From NCBI GenBank assembly GCA_036009625.1, contig DASYLJ010000108.1:1-64000 (forward strand): DNA of 64,000 nt, given 5' to 3'. Every line of letters starts with the position of its first letter. Position 1 is the stretch's first letter. The stretch is from DASYLJ01 sp036009625 (GTDB lineage Bacteria; Desulfobacterota; Binatia; DP-6). Positions 57,174 to 64,000 of the stretch are shown piece by piece. The position numbers were made by a program, and so were the translations under genes. The notes below the pieces were generated by a model. It did not search any database and was not told the origin of the DNA. It saw only the letters and a list, made by a program, of their open reading frames with translations.

Positions 57174-57286
57174 ATGCGACGACGGGAAAAACCGACGCGT
57201 CGACGAGTTCCTACTCTCTCTGATGAAAGCCGGAACTGGAGCGCAGTGCGTTCGCCGCTAGGACGTCGCGCGGGTGCGAAGTCGTA

Positions 57287-57398
57287 GGGGAGGGCGCGGT
57301 GCCGGGTGGAGCGACCCGCAGCGCGAAACTGCGTGGGACGTGAGACGAGGTGAGGAGCGCGCGAGGACCGGAGCGGAACCCGGTGCCGCGCCCTCCCC
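57287..57398 (+). repeat. Third long hairpin (copy C, different core)
   Basis: Arms 57287-57307 and 57378-57398 (21 bases each) pair fully if two G-U wobbles are allowed on the plus strand. The 70-base interior holds a smaller stem CGCAG/CTGCG and a GAGCGCGCGAGGACCGGAG stretch loosely like the core end of copies A and B. It starts 16 bases beyond the trxA stop, seen from trxA. A diverged relative of A/B or an independent terminator. Confidence 0.5.
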
Positions 57399-57414
57399 AC
57401 CGAGGTCTCGATGT

Positions 57415-57741
57415 CTACGCGACGACGGTCGTGATCGCGCGGACGAGCTGGGCCTTCGGGACGGCGCCGACGATCTGTTCCTTCACCTGGCCGCCGCAGA
57501 AGACGATCAGGTTCGGGATGCCGCGGACGCCGTACTTCGACGGCGTCTGCGGATTGTCGTCGACGTTCATCTTCACGACCTTGAGCTTGCCGTCGTATTC
57601 CTTGGCGAGCTCCTCGACCACCGGACCGATGGCCCGGCAGGGTGCGCACCAGGGAGCCCAGAAGTCGATCAACACGGGCGTGGGGCTCTGGAGTACCTCG
57701 CGCTCGAAGGAGTCATCGGAGACCGCAAGAACGTCTGCCAT
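57415..57741 (-). CDS. trxA: Thioredoxin
   Basis: The 108-residue protein is a standard thioredoxin: D-F-W-A-P-W-C-A-P-C-R near residues 26-36 with the reactive W-C-x-P-C variant W-C-A-P-C, and the cis-Pro loop G-I-P-N-L near 74-78. It reduces disulphides in the cytoplasm. ATG 57741 gives the usual length; a longer open frame exists but lacks support. Beyond its stop lie hairpin elements C and A, and it diverges from the NTF2-like gene with about 76 bp between starts. Confidence 0.95.
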   Translation of the reverse strand: MADVLAVSDDSFEREVLQSPTPVLIDFWAPWCAPCRAIGPVVEELAKEYDGKLKVVKMNVDDNPQTPSKYGVRGIPNLIVFCGGQVKEQIVGAVPKAQLVRAITTVVA

Positions 57742-57817
57742 GCGGCGACCGTAGCAGAGGGGTATGAGCGAGGAAAGGCATCGCCGCGTCGCCGTCGCGC
57801 GTGCTAGGGCGGGGCGC

Positions 57818-58210
57818 ATGCTCACCCATGCCGAGGCCACCGCACTCTTCGATCGCCGCCGCGAGGCCTGGCTCGCCGAAGACACGGACGCCTACCTCGC
57901 GTGCTGGGCCGACGACATGACCTTCGCGTCCCCGATGCATGACCCGCCCCTCCGCGGCCGCGACGCCTACGCGACTCTCGTCCGCGGCTCCGCCGCGATG
58001 GTTCGTCCCGAGAGCTTCGACGTGCACCACCTCGCCGTCCACGCCGACACCGTCCTCGCCGAATGGACGATCACCGTAATCCACCGCCCCACCAACGCGA
58101 CGATGCAATGGCGTGGCATGAGCACCTGCACCTACAGAGACGATCGCATCGCGACGTGGCGCGAATACTGGAACCCCTCAGACATTGCCCCCAAGCCCGG
58201 CAACGTCTGA
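57818..58210 (+). CDS. NTF2-like (SnoaL-type) protein
   Basis: The 130-residue protein has the NTF2-like cone fold pattern: A-L-F-D-R-R-R-E-A-W-L-A-E-D near residue 8-21, C-W-A-D-D-M-T-F-x-S-P near 27-37 and a final W-R-E-Y-W-N near 117-122, as in SnoaL-like polyketide cyclases and limonene-epoxide-hydrolase relatives. Substrate unknown. ATG 57818 is preferred; ATG 57764 would add 18 basic residues. Element B starts 13 bases after its stop. Confidence 0.75.
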   Translation: MLTHAEATALFDRRREAWLAEDTDAYLACWADDMTFASPMHDPPLRGRDAYATLVRGSAAMVRPESFDVHHLAVHADTVLAEWTITVIHRPTNATMQWRGMSTCTYRDDRIATWREYWNPSDIAPKPGNV

Positions 58211-58223
58211 AAACCGAACAGCC

Positions 58224-58371
58224 GGGGTGTGGGGTGGCTGACGCGCGCCGTCGGGGGCGCCGAAGGAGCGCGTCGTGAGTGGAGCGGGCGGGGAAAAGGG
58301 GTGGCGTGGTGCCGAGCGAGCGCCGCGCGGACCGGCGCCCCCGACGGCGCGCGTCAGCCGCCCCACACCCC
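58224..58371 (+). repeat. Hairpin element, copy B (conserved core, covarying arms)
   Basis: Arms 58224-58262 and 58333-58371 (39 bases) pair completely, with a single U-G wobble on the plus strand. The 70-base core (58263-58332) is 65/70 identical to the core of copy A in opposite orientation. Within the core, GGTGC and GCGCC can form a small inner stem. It fills the gap between the convergent NTF2-like and SDR genes. Confidence 0.75.
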
Positions 58372-58376
58372 GCACC

Positions 58377-59219
58377 TCACACCATCGTCTGCCCGCCGCT
58401 GACATTGACGGCTTCGCCTGTGATGTAGCCCCCATCGTCGCTGCACAGGAACGCGATCGTCGCCGCGACATCCTCGGCGGTCTGCAGGCGACGGAGCGGG
58501 ATCTCGCGCGCGATCCACTTCTCGAGGCTGCCCTCGAGCATGCCGGCCATCTGTTCGAAGGCGTGGTCCTTGTTCAGCAGGTCCGTGTCGACGGTGCCCG
58601 GACAGACGGCGTTCACGGTGATGCCGGAAGCACCCAGCTCCTGCGCCAGCACCTGTGTCAGGAGCACGACGCCGGCCTTGGCGGCGCAGTACGCGCCCAA
58701 CATGGGAAAGCCACGCTTCCCCGCCTGCGACGAGACGTTGACGATGCGACCGCCGCGACCGCCGGCCAGCATGCGCTCGGCGCAGGCGCGCGACACGATC
58801 CAGGTGCCCTTCAGGTTCACGTCGACGACCTGATCCCACTCGCGCTCGCTGATCTGCAGCAGCGGGCCGGCACCCATCCCCATCGCCGCGCCACCGGCGA
58901 CGTTGCAGCAGATGTCGATGCCGCCGAGCGCCTCCTGTGCCGACGCCACCGCGGCGTGCACCTCGTCCCAACGCGAGACGTCGGCCCGTAACGCGACCGC
59001 GCGGCGACCGAGGGCCTGGACCTCGCGCACCACCTCGTCGAGCTCGTCGCCGCTGGCGACGCCATAGCCGGGGAAGTCGGCGTAGGGTCGCGCGATGTCG
59101 AGGCAGGCGACATCGGCGCCCTCGGCTGCCAGACGGAGCGCCGTGGCCCGCCCGATGCCGCGCCGGCGCGCGGCCCCCGTCACCAGTGCGACTTTTCCGG
59201 AGATTCCTGCGAGTGCCAT
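58377..59219 (-). CDS. Short-chain dehydrogenase/reductase
   Basis: The 280-residue classical SDR has T-G-A-A-R-R-R-G-I-G near residue 14-23, C-N-V-A-G-G near 97, N-V-S-S-Q-A-G-K near 153 with the catalytic Ser, Y-C-A-A-K near 168-172 and C-P-G-T-V-D-T near 197. An unusual insertion after beta-2 (Y-A-D-F-P-G-Y-G) resembles mycofactocin-associated or coclaurine-type SDRs. A D-I-A-R end on beta-2 suggests NAD. ATG 59219 opens onto the nested inverted repeat and the divergent copper-monooxygenase-like gene. Confidence 0.88.
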   Translation of the reverse strand: MALAGISGKVALVTGAARRRGIGRATALRLAAEGADVACLDIARPYADFPGYGVASGDELDEVVREVQALGRRAVALRADVSRWDEVHAAVASAQEALGGIDICCNVAGGAAMGMGAGPLLQISEREWDQVVDVNLKGTWIVSRACAERMLAGGRGGRIVNVSSQAGKRGFPMLGAYCAAKAGVVLLTQVLAQELGASGITVNAVCPGTVDTDLLNKDHAFEQMAGMLEGSLEKWIAREIPLRRLQTAEDVAATIAFLCSDDGGYITGEAVNVSGGQTMV

Positions 59220-59220
59220 C

Positions 59221-59300
59221 GACGTGGCGCGTACCACCCCAGGCAAGGACGCCGCAATCGAAGTCGTTGCGGTGCCTGGGGCAGAGTGTGCTACCACGTC
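59221..59300. promoter_or_regulatory. Nested inverted repeats in divergent promoter region
   Basis: Three concentric inverted repeats share a centre near 59260: GACGTGG (59221-59227)/CCACGTC (59294-59300), CCCCAGGCA (59237-59245)/TGCCTGGGG (59273-59281) and CCGCAA (59252-59257)/TTGCGG (59267-59272). They fill the gap between the SDR and monooxygenase-like starts. Operator sites or a cruciform are possible. Confidence 0.45.
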
Positions 59301-59303
59301 CGG

Positions 59304-60482
59304 ATGCGCCGACTTCTCCTGCTCGTGCTCGCCGTCCTCCCCGTGCTCGCCGCGGCTCCGGCCGATGCTGGCCGCATGACGGTGCGCGTGCCCGCCTTCG
59401 ACGTCCCGCCCCGCAGCAACCGCGAGGTGTGCGTCTTCGTGCCGCTGCCGGCGAAGGCCGACGAGCTCGACATCGGCGAAGTCGTGATGCGGAACCGCGG
59501 CGGCAACGAGCAGTTCGGCACCCATCACCTGATCGTCTACGCGTGGACCGGCGACCTCGGGCCGCTGGCCGCTGTGAAGGGGGCCGTCATCGACGACACC
59601 GCCTGCCTCAACTTCGGCGACGGCAACCCGACGAACCTGCAGATCGTCGCCACCACCCAGGGCGTCAACGGGGTCGAGAAGATGCCCGACGGGACGGCGC
59701 TGCGCCTGGAGACCGGCGCGCTCGGCACGGGAAAGAAGCGCGCCGTCGGTCTGGTGCTCAACTCGCACTGGATCAACGGCTCCGACACCACGCAGACGGC
59801 GCGCGCCAAGGTGACGTTCATCACCGCGCGCAAGGCGAAGGTGAAGCGCCAGCTGAAGCCCATCTTCGAGGTCCTCGCGAACGGACCGCTTCGCGTGCCG
59901 CCCGGACAGATCGAGAAGACGGGCGCGGCCTGGGGCCCTGGACTCCCCGACCTCGGGTTCATCCTCGGCGGGTCGGAAATGCCGACGGAGGCGGCGTGCG
60001 TCACGATGATCATCGGGCACATGCATCGCCGCGGGACGCTGTTCACGGCGAAATTCCACGCCTCGGACGGCACCGAGACGCCGCTCTACTCGAACACGAG
60101 GTACTCCGATCCGCCCACCAAGCGCTTCGATCCGCCGATGCTGGTGCGCAAGGGCGAGTCCATCGGCTACGAGTGCACCCACGACAACGCCACCGACACG
60201 CGCCTCGGCTGCGAGGAGGAGGCTGGTGTCACCCCTGGGCGTACCGTCATCGACGCGCTGTTCGCGACCGGCACGATCAGCGTCGACGGCTCGGCGAAGC
60301 TCTGCCACACGCCGGGACCGAACCCGGAGGAATGCCCCACCGGCGACGGCCGCTTCACCGGCAACTGCGTCCCCGCGAACCTCGTCTTCGGGTTCCTGTC
60401 CGACGACGACATGTGCATCCTGCCCGGCTACTACTTCGACGCCGACCTGACGGCGCCGCCGGGCGAGGAGTGCCGTCTCTGA
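59304..60482 (+). CDS. Exported copper type II monooxygenase-like protein
   Basis: A 392-residue exported protein (signal peptide to A-D-A-G, residue ~19). It has the histidine set of the PHM/dopamine-beta-hydroxylase fold: G-T-H-H-L-I near residue 72, N-S-H-W-I-N near 154 and the H-x-H motif G-H-M-H-R near 236, with a late C-T-H-D. In PHM these ligate CuH (H-H, H) and CuM (H-x-H, M); a clear CuM Met is not obvious. About ten cysteines are present. N-G-S and N-A-T sequons occur. Start ATG 59304 at the signal peptide. Activity unproven. Confidence 0.65.
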   Translation: MRRLLLLVLAVLPVLAAAPADAGRMTVRVPAFDVPPRSNREVCVFVPLPAKADELDIGEVVMRNRGGNEQFGTHHLIVYAWTGDLGPLAAVKGAVIDDTACLNFGDGNPTNLQIVATTQGVNGVEKMPDGTALRLETGALGTGKKRAVGLVLNSHWINGSDTTQTARAKVTFITARKAKVKRQLKPIFEVLANGPLRVPPGQIEKTGAAWGPGLPDLGFILGGSEMPTEAACVTMIIGHMHRRGTLFTAKFHASDGTETPLYSNTRYSDPPTKRFDPPMLVRKGESIGYECTHDNATDTRLGCEEEAGVTPGRTVIDALFATGTISVDGSAKLCHTPGPNPEECPTGDGRFTGNCVPANLVFGFLSDDDMCILPGYYFDADLTAPPGEECRL

Positions 60483-60485
60483 CGC

Positions 60486-60884
60486 TCAGGGCGTCCCGAC
60501 CAGCGACTTGAGGTAGCGCACGATCGCCGTGGCATCCGGGCGATCGAAGCGGAACGGCGGCATCGGGTTGCGCGGCGTCTCGCCCGTCGGACGATGCCCC
60601 GTCATGAGGAGGACGATCGCGTCCTCCTCCGCCCACCCCGGAAGCCCGGCGATGGCGGGCGCGCGCACCGCCCAGTTGGCGTCGAAGGGCGGACCCTGCA
60701 CCGGCACGGGCGCACCCTGGAAGAGCTGATCGCGCAGCAGCACGCCGTCTTCGGTGCGCGGCGAGTGGCACTGGACGCACATCGCGACCGAGTTCGCGAG
60801 GTATCGGCCGCGGTCGACGTCGGGATCGGCGTGGACGATCGAGGCAAGAGCGAGGAGTGCGGCGGGCATGGCGAGGCGCGTCAT
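60486..60884 (-). CDS. Small exported monohaem cytochrome c
   Basis: A 132-residue protein: signal peptide (~1-21, cut near V-H-A), haem site C-V-Q-C-H near residue 37-41 and a distal Met candidate in N-P-M-P-P-F near 107-112, then a final helix A-I-V-R-Y-L-K-S-L. This is the class I cytochrome c plan for periplasmic electron transfer. It converges on the copper-monooxygenase-like gene (3 bp between stops), so it could be its reductant; that is inference. ATG 60884 sets the signal peptide. Confidence 0.85.
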   Translation of the reverse strand: MTRLAMPAALLALASIVHADPDVDRGRYLANSVAMCVQCHSPRTEDGVLLRDQLFQGAPVPVQGPPFDANWAVRAPAIAGLPGWAEEDAIVLLMTGHRPTGETPRNPMPPFRFDRPDATAIVRYLKSLVGTP

Positions 60885-60916
60885 CGAGGCATGCGTAGTG
60901 CGTGCGTCGCACGTCG

Positions 60917-62191
60917 TCAAACAGCGAGCGGATCGCTCGCGTCTGCAGCCTGCTGTGCCCACCACGCGCCGAGGGCTGCTGCCGCGGCGAGGTACAGGCG
61001 TCGCTGCGACGGGTCGTACGCCGTCGCGTCCAGACAGGCGAGCGTGTACTTCACGAGATGCGCGTCGCGGTGCAGCGAGGCGCGGGTCGCGAGCTCGGTC
61101 GTCACGTGCGGCAGTGCGGCGTCCGGCGCGTGCCACACTGCCGCTGCGGCCACCTCGGGGTCGACGGCCAGCGCCTCGCGCCACGGCATCGGCGGTTGAT
61201 GGCGCGGCGGGGACGACAGCAGCGGTCGGCGTCCCATGGTGGCGCGAAAGCCGACGACGAACGTGGCCGCGACGGCGATGGCGCGCGCCGGATCGGTGTA
61301 GGCATGGGCGACGCCGAGCACGCCCTGGGGCATCGTGAGGCAGTGGCTCCAGCCGTACGCCGCATGCACCGTCGGCTCGGACAGCATTGCCCAGGCGGCG
61401 GTGCGCAGGATGATGGGGGCTGCCTCGTCGATCGTCAGTTCCGGCAACGCGCGGGCGAGCACCTGCATCGCCACGCCGGTGCCGTCGACACTGGCCATGA
61501 CCGGCTCGATGAAGAAGCTCGCGGGCTCGTCCACCGCCGGCACGGCGCGGAGCGCATCGGCGAGGGCCGCCGCCGATCCACCATGACGCTCGCGGGGCGC
61601 GTCGATCCATCGCAGGCGCGCGCTCGGCTCCCGACCGAGCTCGCGCACGAGCCCTCGCAGCAGGTCGCCACGAAGCTCGCCGCGTGGGCCTACGCGCGGC
61701 AGGAGATAGAGGAAGATCGGCGCGTGCGCGGCGGCTCCGAGCCGCGGGATCAGGTCGTCGGCGAGCAGCGATCGCAGCTCGTCGGGTCGTGCATGGCGCC
61801 CGAGCCAGCTCGCGGCGCCATCGGCATCGTCGAGCTCGCCGCGATCTATGGCCTCGACGAGGCGCGCCGCCGCCGTCGCAAGCGTGTCGAATTCGGCCGG
61901 CACCGGCGCGGGTGGCGGTGGACCGAACGCCTCGTACTCGGCGGCGATCGCGACCAGGCGCAGACGGGCACGATCGCGTCGCGCCGGATCGATCCAGGGA
62001 AGCAGGGCGGCCCGCGCCGCGAGCTCGAGCGGCGCATGCAGGACGAACGAGTCGGCGGGGTCGCGCCGCGGGGTGGCGACGACGTCCGCCACCGCGCCGA
62101 TCAGTCGGACGTCGGAGAGCGCGTCGAGCCCACGCGCCGCGTACTGCCCGGCCACGTCGCTGGGGAGGATGGGGGGATGGGTGATGTCCAT
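60917..62191 (-). CDS. Unrecognised protein with SoxR box in its promoter
   Basis: A 424-residue, mostly helical, Ala-rich cytoplasmic protein. Conserved-looking spots: S-F-V-L-H-A-P-L-E-L-A-A-R near residue 49-61, A-A-A-H-A-P-I-F-L-Y near 152 and W-S-H-C-L-T-M-P-Q near 305-313. The paired His-Ala-Pro segments distantly recall questin-oxidase-like proteins (H-A-P-M), which act on anthraquinones, but I am not confident. It starts at ATG 62191, and an 18-base SoxR box lies 18-35 bases upstream, facing divergent soxR, so it is likely induced by redox-active compounds. Confidence 0.6.
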   Translation of the reverse strand: MDITHPPILPSDVAGQYAARGLDALSDVRLIGAVADVVATPRRDPADSFVLHAPLELAARAALLPWIDPARRDRARLRLVAIAAEYEAFGPPPPAPVPAEFDTLATAAARLVEAIDRGELDDADGAASWLGRHARPDELRSLLADDLIPRLGAAAHAPIFLYLLPRVGPRGELRGDLLRGLVRELGREPSARLRWIDAPRERHGGSAAALADALRAVPAVDEPASFFIEPVMASVDGTGVAMQVLARALPELTIDEAAPIILRTAAWAMLSEPTVHAAYGWSHCLTMPQGVLGVAHAYTDPARAIAVAATFVVGFRATMGRRPLLSSPPRHQPPMPWREALAVDPEVAAAAVWHAPDAALPHVTTELATRASLHRDAHLVKYTLACLDATAYDPSQRRLYLAAAAALGAWWAQQAADASDPLAV

Positions 62192-62208
62192 GGCGAGGCA
62201 CGCTAACA

Positions 62209-62226
62209 GTTCAAGTGAACTTGAGG
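62209..62226. promoter_or_regulatory. SoxR-binding site
   Basis: The 18-base sequence GTTCAAGTGAACTTGAGG matches the E. coli soxS SoxR box (CCTCAAGTTAACTTGAGG, from memory) at 15 positions, including the CAAG/CTTG half-sites. It sits between soxR (62256) and the divergent gene (62191). Confidence 0.75.
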
Positions 62227-62255
62227 TCAAGCCCATCCTCGGCTACGGTTCGACC

Positions 62256-62720
62256 ATGGACGACGTCAGCATCGGCGAGCTCGGCGCACGGACGGGCGTG
62301 GCACCCTCGGCCCTGCGCTTCTACGAGGCGCAGGGCCTGATCCGTGCGGTGCGGACCGGGGGAGGGCAGCGGCGGTTTCCGCGCGAGGTGCTGCGACGGG
62401 TCGCCTTCATCCGGATCGCACAGCGGGTCGGCCTCACGCTCGACGAGATCCGCGCGGCGTTGGCGTCGCTCCCGAAGTCGCGCACGCCGACGAAGGCCGA
62501 CTGGGGGCGTCTCTCGAAGGCGTGGCGCCCCCGGCTCGACGATCAGATCGCCGTCCTGACGCGGCTCCGTGACCAGCTGACGAGCTGCATCGGGTGCGGG
62601 TGTCTCTCGCTGCCCGCGTGCGCGCTCTTCAACGGTGACGACCGCGCGGCGACCCTCGGCGTCGGTCCGCGCTATCTCCTCGGCGACTCGCCCCGCGACC
62701 TGCCCCCGGCGCGAAAGTAG
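62256..62720 (+). CDS. soxR: Redox-sensing MerR-family regulator SoxR
   Basis: The 154-residue protein has a MerR-type helix-turn-helix (I-G-E-L-G-A-R-T-G-V near residue 5-14, L-R-F-Y-E-A-Q-G-L-I near 19-28), a dimer helix and the SoxR [2Fe-2S] cluster C-I-G-C-G-C-L-S-L-P-A-C near 114-125. It senses redox-cycling compounds or superoxide and activates from a wide-spaced promoter. ATG 62256 is followed directly by the family start. The SoxR box lies 30-47 bases upstream, between it and its probable target at 60917-62191. The receiver gene follows after 39 bp. Confidence 0.95.
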   Translation: MDDVSIGELGARTGVAPSALRFYEAQGLIRAVRTGGGQRRFPREVLRRVAFIRIAQRVGLTLDEIRAALASLPKSRTPTKADWGRLSKAWRPRLDDQIAVLTRLRDQLTSCIGCGCLSLPACALFNGDDRAATLGVGPRYLLGDSPRDLPPARK

Positions 62721-62759
62721 ACCCTTCCGCCGGATCGACCGTCTGGTACTAGATCCGGA

Positions 62760-63128
62760 GTGCCTGCCACCGTCCTGCTGATCGACGACAATGACGACGC
62801 CCGCGAGGCGGTGGCGTTCCTCATCGAGAAGGACGGCATTCGCGTCGTGCAGGCCCGGAACGGGCGCGAGGCGCTGCGCCAGCTCGACGCCGGCTTGAGC
62901 CCGACGCTCATCCTGCTCGATCTGTTGATGCCCCAGCTCGACGGCTGGGCGTTTCGTGGTGAGCAGCGCAAGCTCCCCGGCGCCGCGGACATCCCTCTCG
63001 TGATCTATTCGGGGTCGCCGACGGTGGCCGACGACGCCACCGAGCTCGGCGCCGCCGGCTGGCTGCAGAAGCCGCTCGACTTCGATCGCCTGCTCGAGCT
63101 CGTCCGGCGGCTGTGCCAGCCACGCTGA
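62760..63128 (+). CDS. Single-domain response regulator receiver
   Basis: A 122-residue CheY-like receiver with no output domain: acidic pocket D-D-N-D-D near residue 9-13, phospho-acceptor Asp in L-L-D-L-L-M-P near 52-58, Y-S-G-S near 81 and K-P-L-D near 103. It starts at GTG 62760. It would pass phosphate to, or bind, a partner encoded elsewhere; no kinase gene is nearby. The position behind soxR may be chance. Confidence 0.9.
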   Translation: MPATVLLIDDNDDAREAVAFLIEKDGIRVVQARNGREALRQLDAGLSPTLILLDLLMPQLDGWAFRGEQRKLPGAADIPLVIYSGSPTVADDATELGAAGWLQKPLDFDRLLELVRRLCQPR

Positions 63129-63194
63129 ATTGCGATCATTCTTCTTGACCGCTTCGGCGCACGGGTGGGACACCCCAGGTGGGGGGAATTCACC

Positions 63195-64000
63195 ATGACC
63201 GGCATGCTGCGTGTCGCGTGTCTGCTCGGGCTCCTGGTCGTACCGGCCGTCGCGGCGACGGATCCCGCCGTGCAGTGCTGCGAGGCGAAGCTGCGGGCGA
63301 GCGCCCCGCGCGAGCTGCAGGTCCTCAAGTGTCATGCGAAGGCGGCGACGCGCGGGAGGGTGGTCGATCCGGGTTGCCTCGCCGACGCACGCGCAACGCT
63401 GGCGAGGACCTTCACCCGCATCGAGCGGCGTGGCGGTTGCGCCGGCATCGAGGACGCCGATCGCGTGCACGCGGACATCGAGCGCATCACTGCCGGCATT
63501 GCCGCCGCGCTGCGTCCGGTGCCCGCAGCGTCGGCCTGCGCCGCACGCAAGCTGAGGGAGCTCGGCCGGCTGGCCTCCTCGGCCCTGCGCATCTTCGCCG
63601 AGGCAGCGACGATGCCGGGCACCGATCCGTTCGGTCAGGCCGCTGCGCTGGCCGCGAACGTCGGCGTGGAGTTCGCCCGCTTGGAGGCGCGCGGTGGCTG
63701 TCTCACGACGGACGACGCGTACCACGTCACGGCCCTGCTGCTGACGGGCACTCACGGTCCGGTCCCGCCGGAGGGCGTGATCCTCACGGTGCAGCGCCTC
63801 TGTGCCTCGTGCGGCGACGGCATCCGCGGCGGCGCCGAGGAGTGCGATCTCTTCGAGTCGCAGGCCTGCGGTGGCGGCACCTGTCTGCTCGACTGCCACT
63901 GTCCCTCGTGTGGCGACGGCGCAGTCAATCGTCCCGGCGAGACGTGCGACGGCGCGGACGCCGCCGCCTGCGAGGGTCTGTGCCAAAACGACTGCACCTG
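63195..64000 (+). CDS. Exported Cys-rich protein (C-terminus cut by window edge)
   Basis: The 268 codons present encode a signal peptide (~1-21), a helical region with paired cysteines (Q-C-C-E-A-K-L-R-A...K-C-H-A-K-A) and, from residue ~195, Cys-rich modules C-G-D-G-x-x-x-G-x-A-E-E-C-D and C-G-D-G-x-V-N-x-P-G-E-T-C-D, typical of surface proteins in myxobacteria and related uncultured deltaproteobacteria-like groups (DUF4215/Myxo-disulphide type). ATG 63195 follows GGGGGG. Function unknown; probably longer with more modules. Confidence 0.8.
   Translation, partial: MTGMLRVACLLGLLVVPAVAATDPAVQCCEAKLRASAPRELQVLKCHAKAATRGRVVDPGCLADARATLARTFTRIERRGGCAGIEDADRVHADIERITAGIAAALRPVPAASACAARKLRELGRLASSALRIFAEAATMPGTDPFGQAAALAANVGVEFARLEARGGCLTTDDAYHVTALLLTGTHGPVPPEGVILTVQRLCASCGDGIRGGAEECDLFESQACGGGTCLLDCHCPSCGDGAVNRPGETCDGADAAACEGLCQNDCT

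Noticed and set aside
57116..57649. Frames over the hairpin elements read as proteins
   Set aside because: They translate the inverted repeats and the antisense of trxA; similarity between them comes from the repeat core.
57029..58371. Insertion sequence or MITE
   Set aside because: No transposase; the inverted arms differ between copies, unlike terminal repeats, and I see no target-site duplication.

Overview
The window is high-GC, densely coded bacterial chromosome. There is no complete insertion sequence, CRISPR array or prophage. Exported proteins with Thr-rich linkers, a CGDG...EECD Cys-rich protein at the right edge, and many small secreted proteins of unknown function recall uncultured deltaproteobacteria-like lineages (Binatota / Desulfobacterota type) or Myxococcota. 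That placement is inference; no rRNA gene is present to test it.

Region 1 (1-12.2 kb). After a truncated creD and a broken small exported gene comes a glycan locus that reads like the eukaryotic dolichol N-glycosylation pathway: a WecA/ALG7-type phosphoglycosyltransferase, a MurG (ALG13/14-type) GlcNAc transferase, a close ALG1-like mannosyltransferase, an ALG11-like mannosyltransferase, a PglK-like ABC flippase, an FkbM methyltransferase and an STT3/PglB oligosaccharyltransferase. A six-cysteine saposin-B-like exported protein with an N-G-S sequon lies inside it.

Region 2 (12.3-31.3 kb). Mixed accessory genes: small exported proteins with a shared 5' leader, a PD40-repeat gene broken by an internal deletion, two luciferase-like oxidoreductases, a degenerate M28/PA-domain protein, an alpha/beta hydrolase, a MOSC/FAD/[2Fe-2S] fusion with a DUF427 partner, ppk2, a SulP transporter, a DUF3313 lipoprotein, a TPM-LemA operon and a tRNA-Ala(CGC) next to a fossil integrase tail.

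Region 3 (31.3-48.8 kb). Metal and redox genes (Cu P-type ATPase with two YHS domains, ZIP transporter, redoxin, DksA-type regulator), a polytopic glycosyltransferase, two tandem exported paralogues each followed by a strong hairpin, the bioF-bioA-bioD operon and, divergently, radA coupled by ATGA overlaps to two large APC-type permeases.

Region 4 (48.8-57.7 kb). A PpiD-like chaperone gene and the elongasome cluster mreB-mreC-mreD-mrdA-rodA, then trxA. Three long hairpin elements lie in the convergent gaps around trxA and the next gene. Two share a nearly identical ~70-nt core but have different, still self-complementary, arms.

Region 5 (57.8-64 kb). An NTF2-like protein, an SDR, a copper-monooxygenase-like exported protein, a small cytochrome c, soxR with a recognisable SoxR box facing an unrecognised gene, a lone receiver protein and a Cys-rich exported protein running off the edge.
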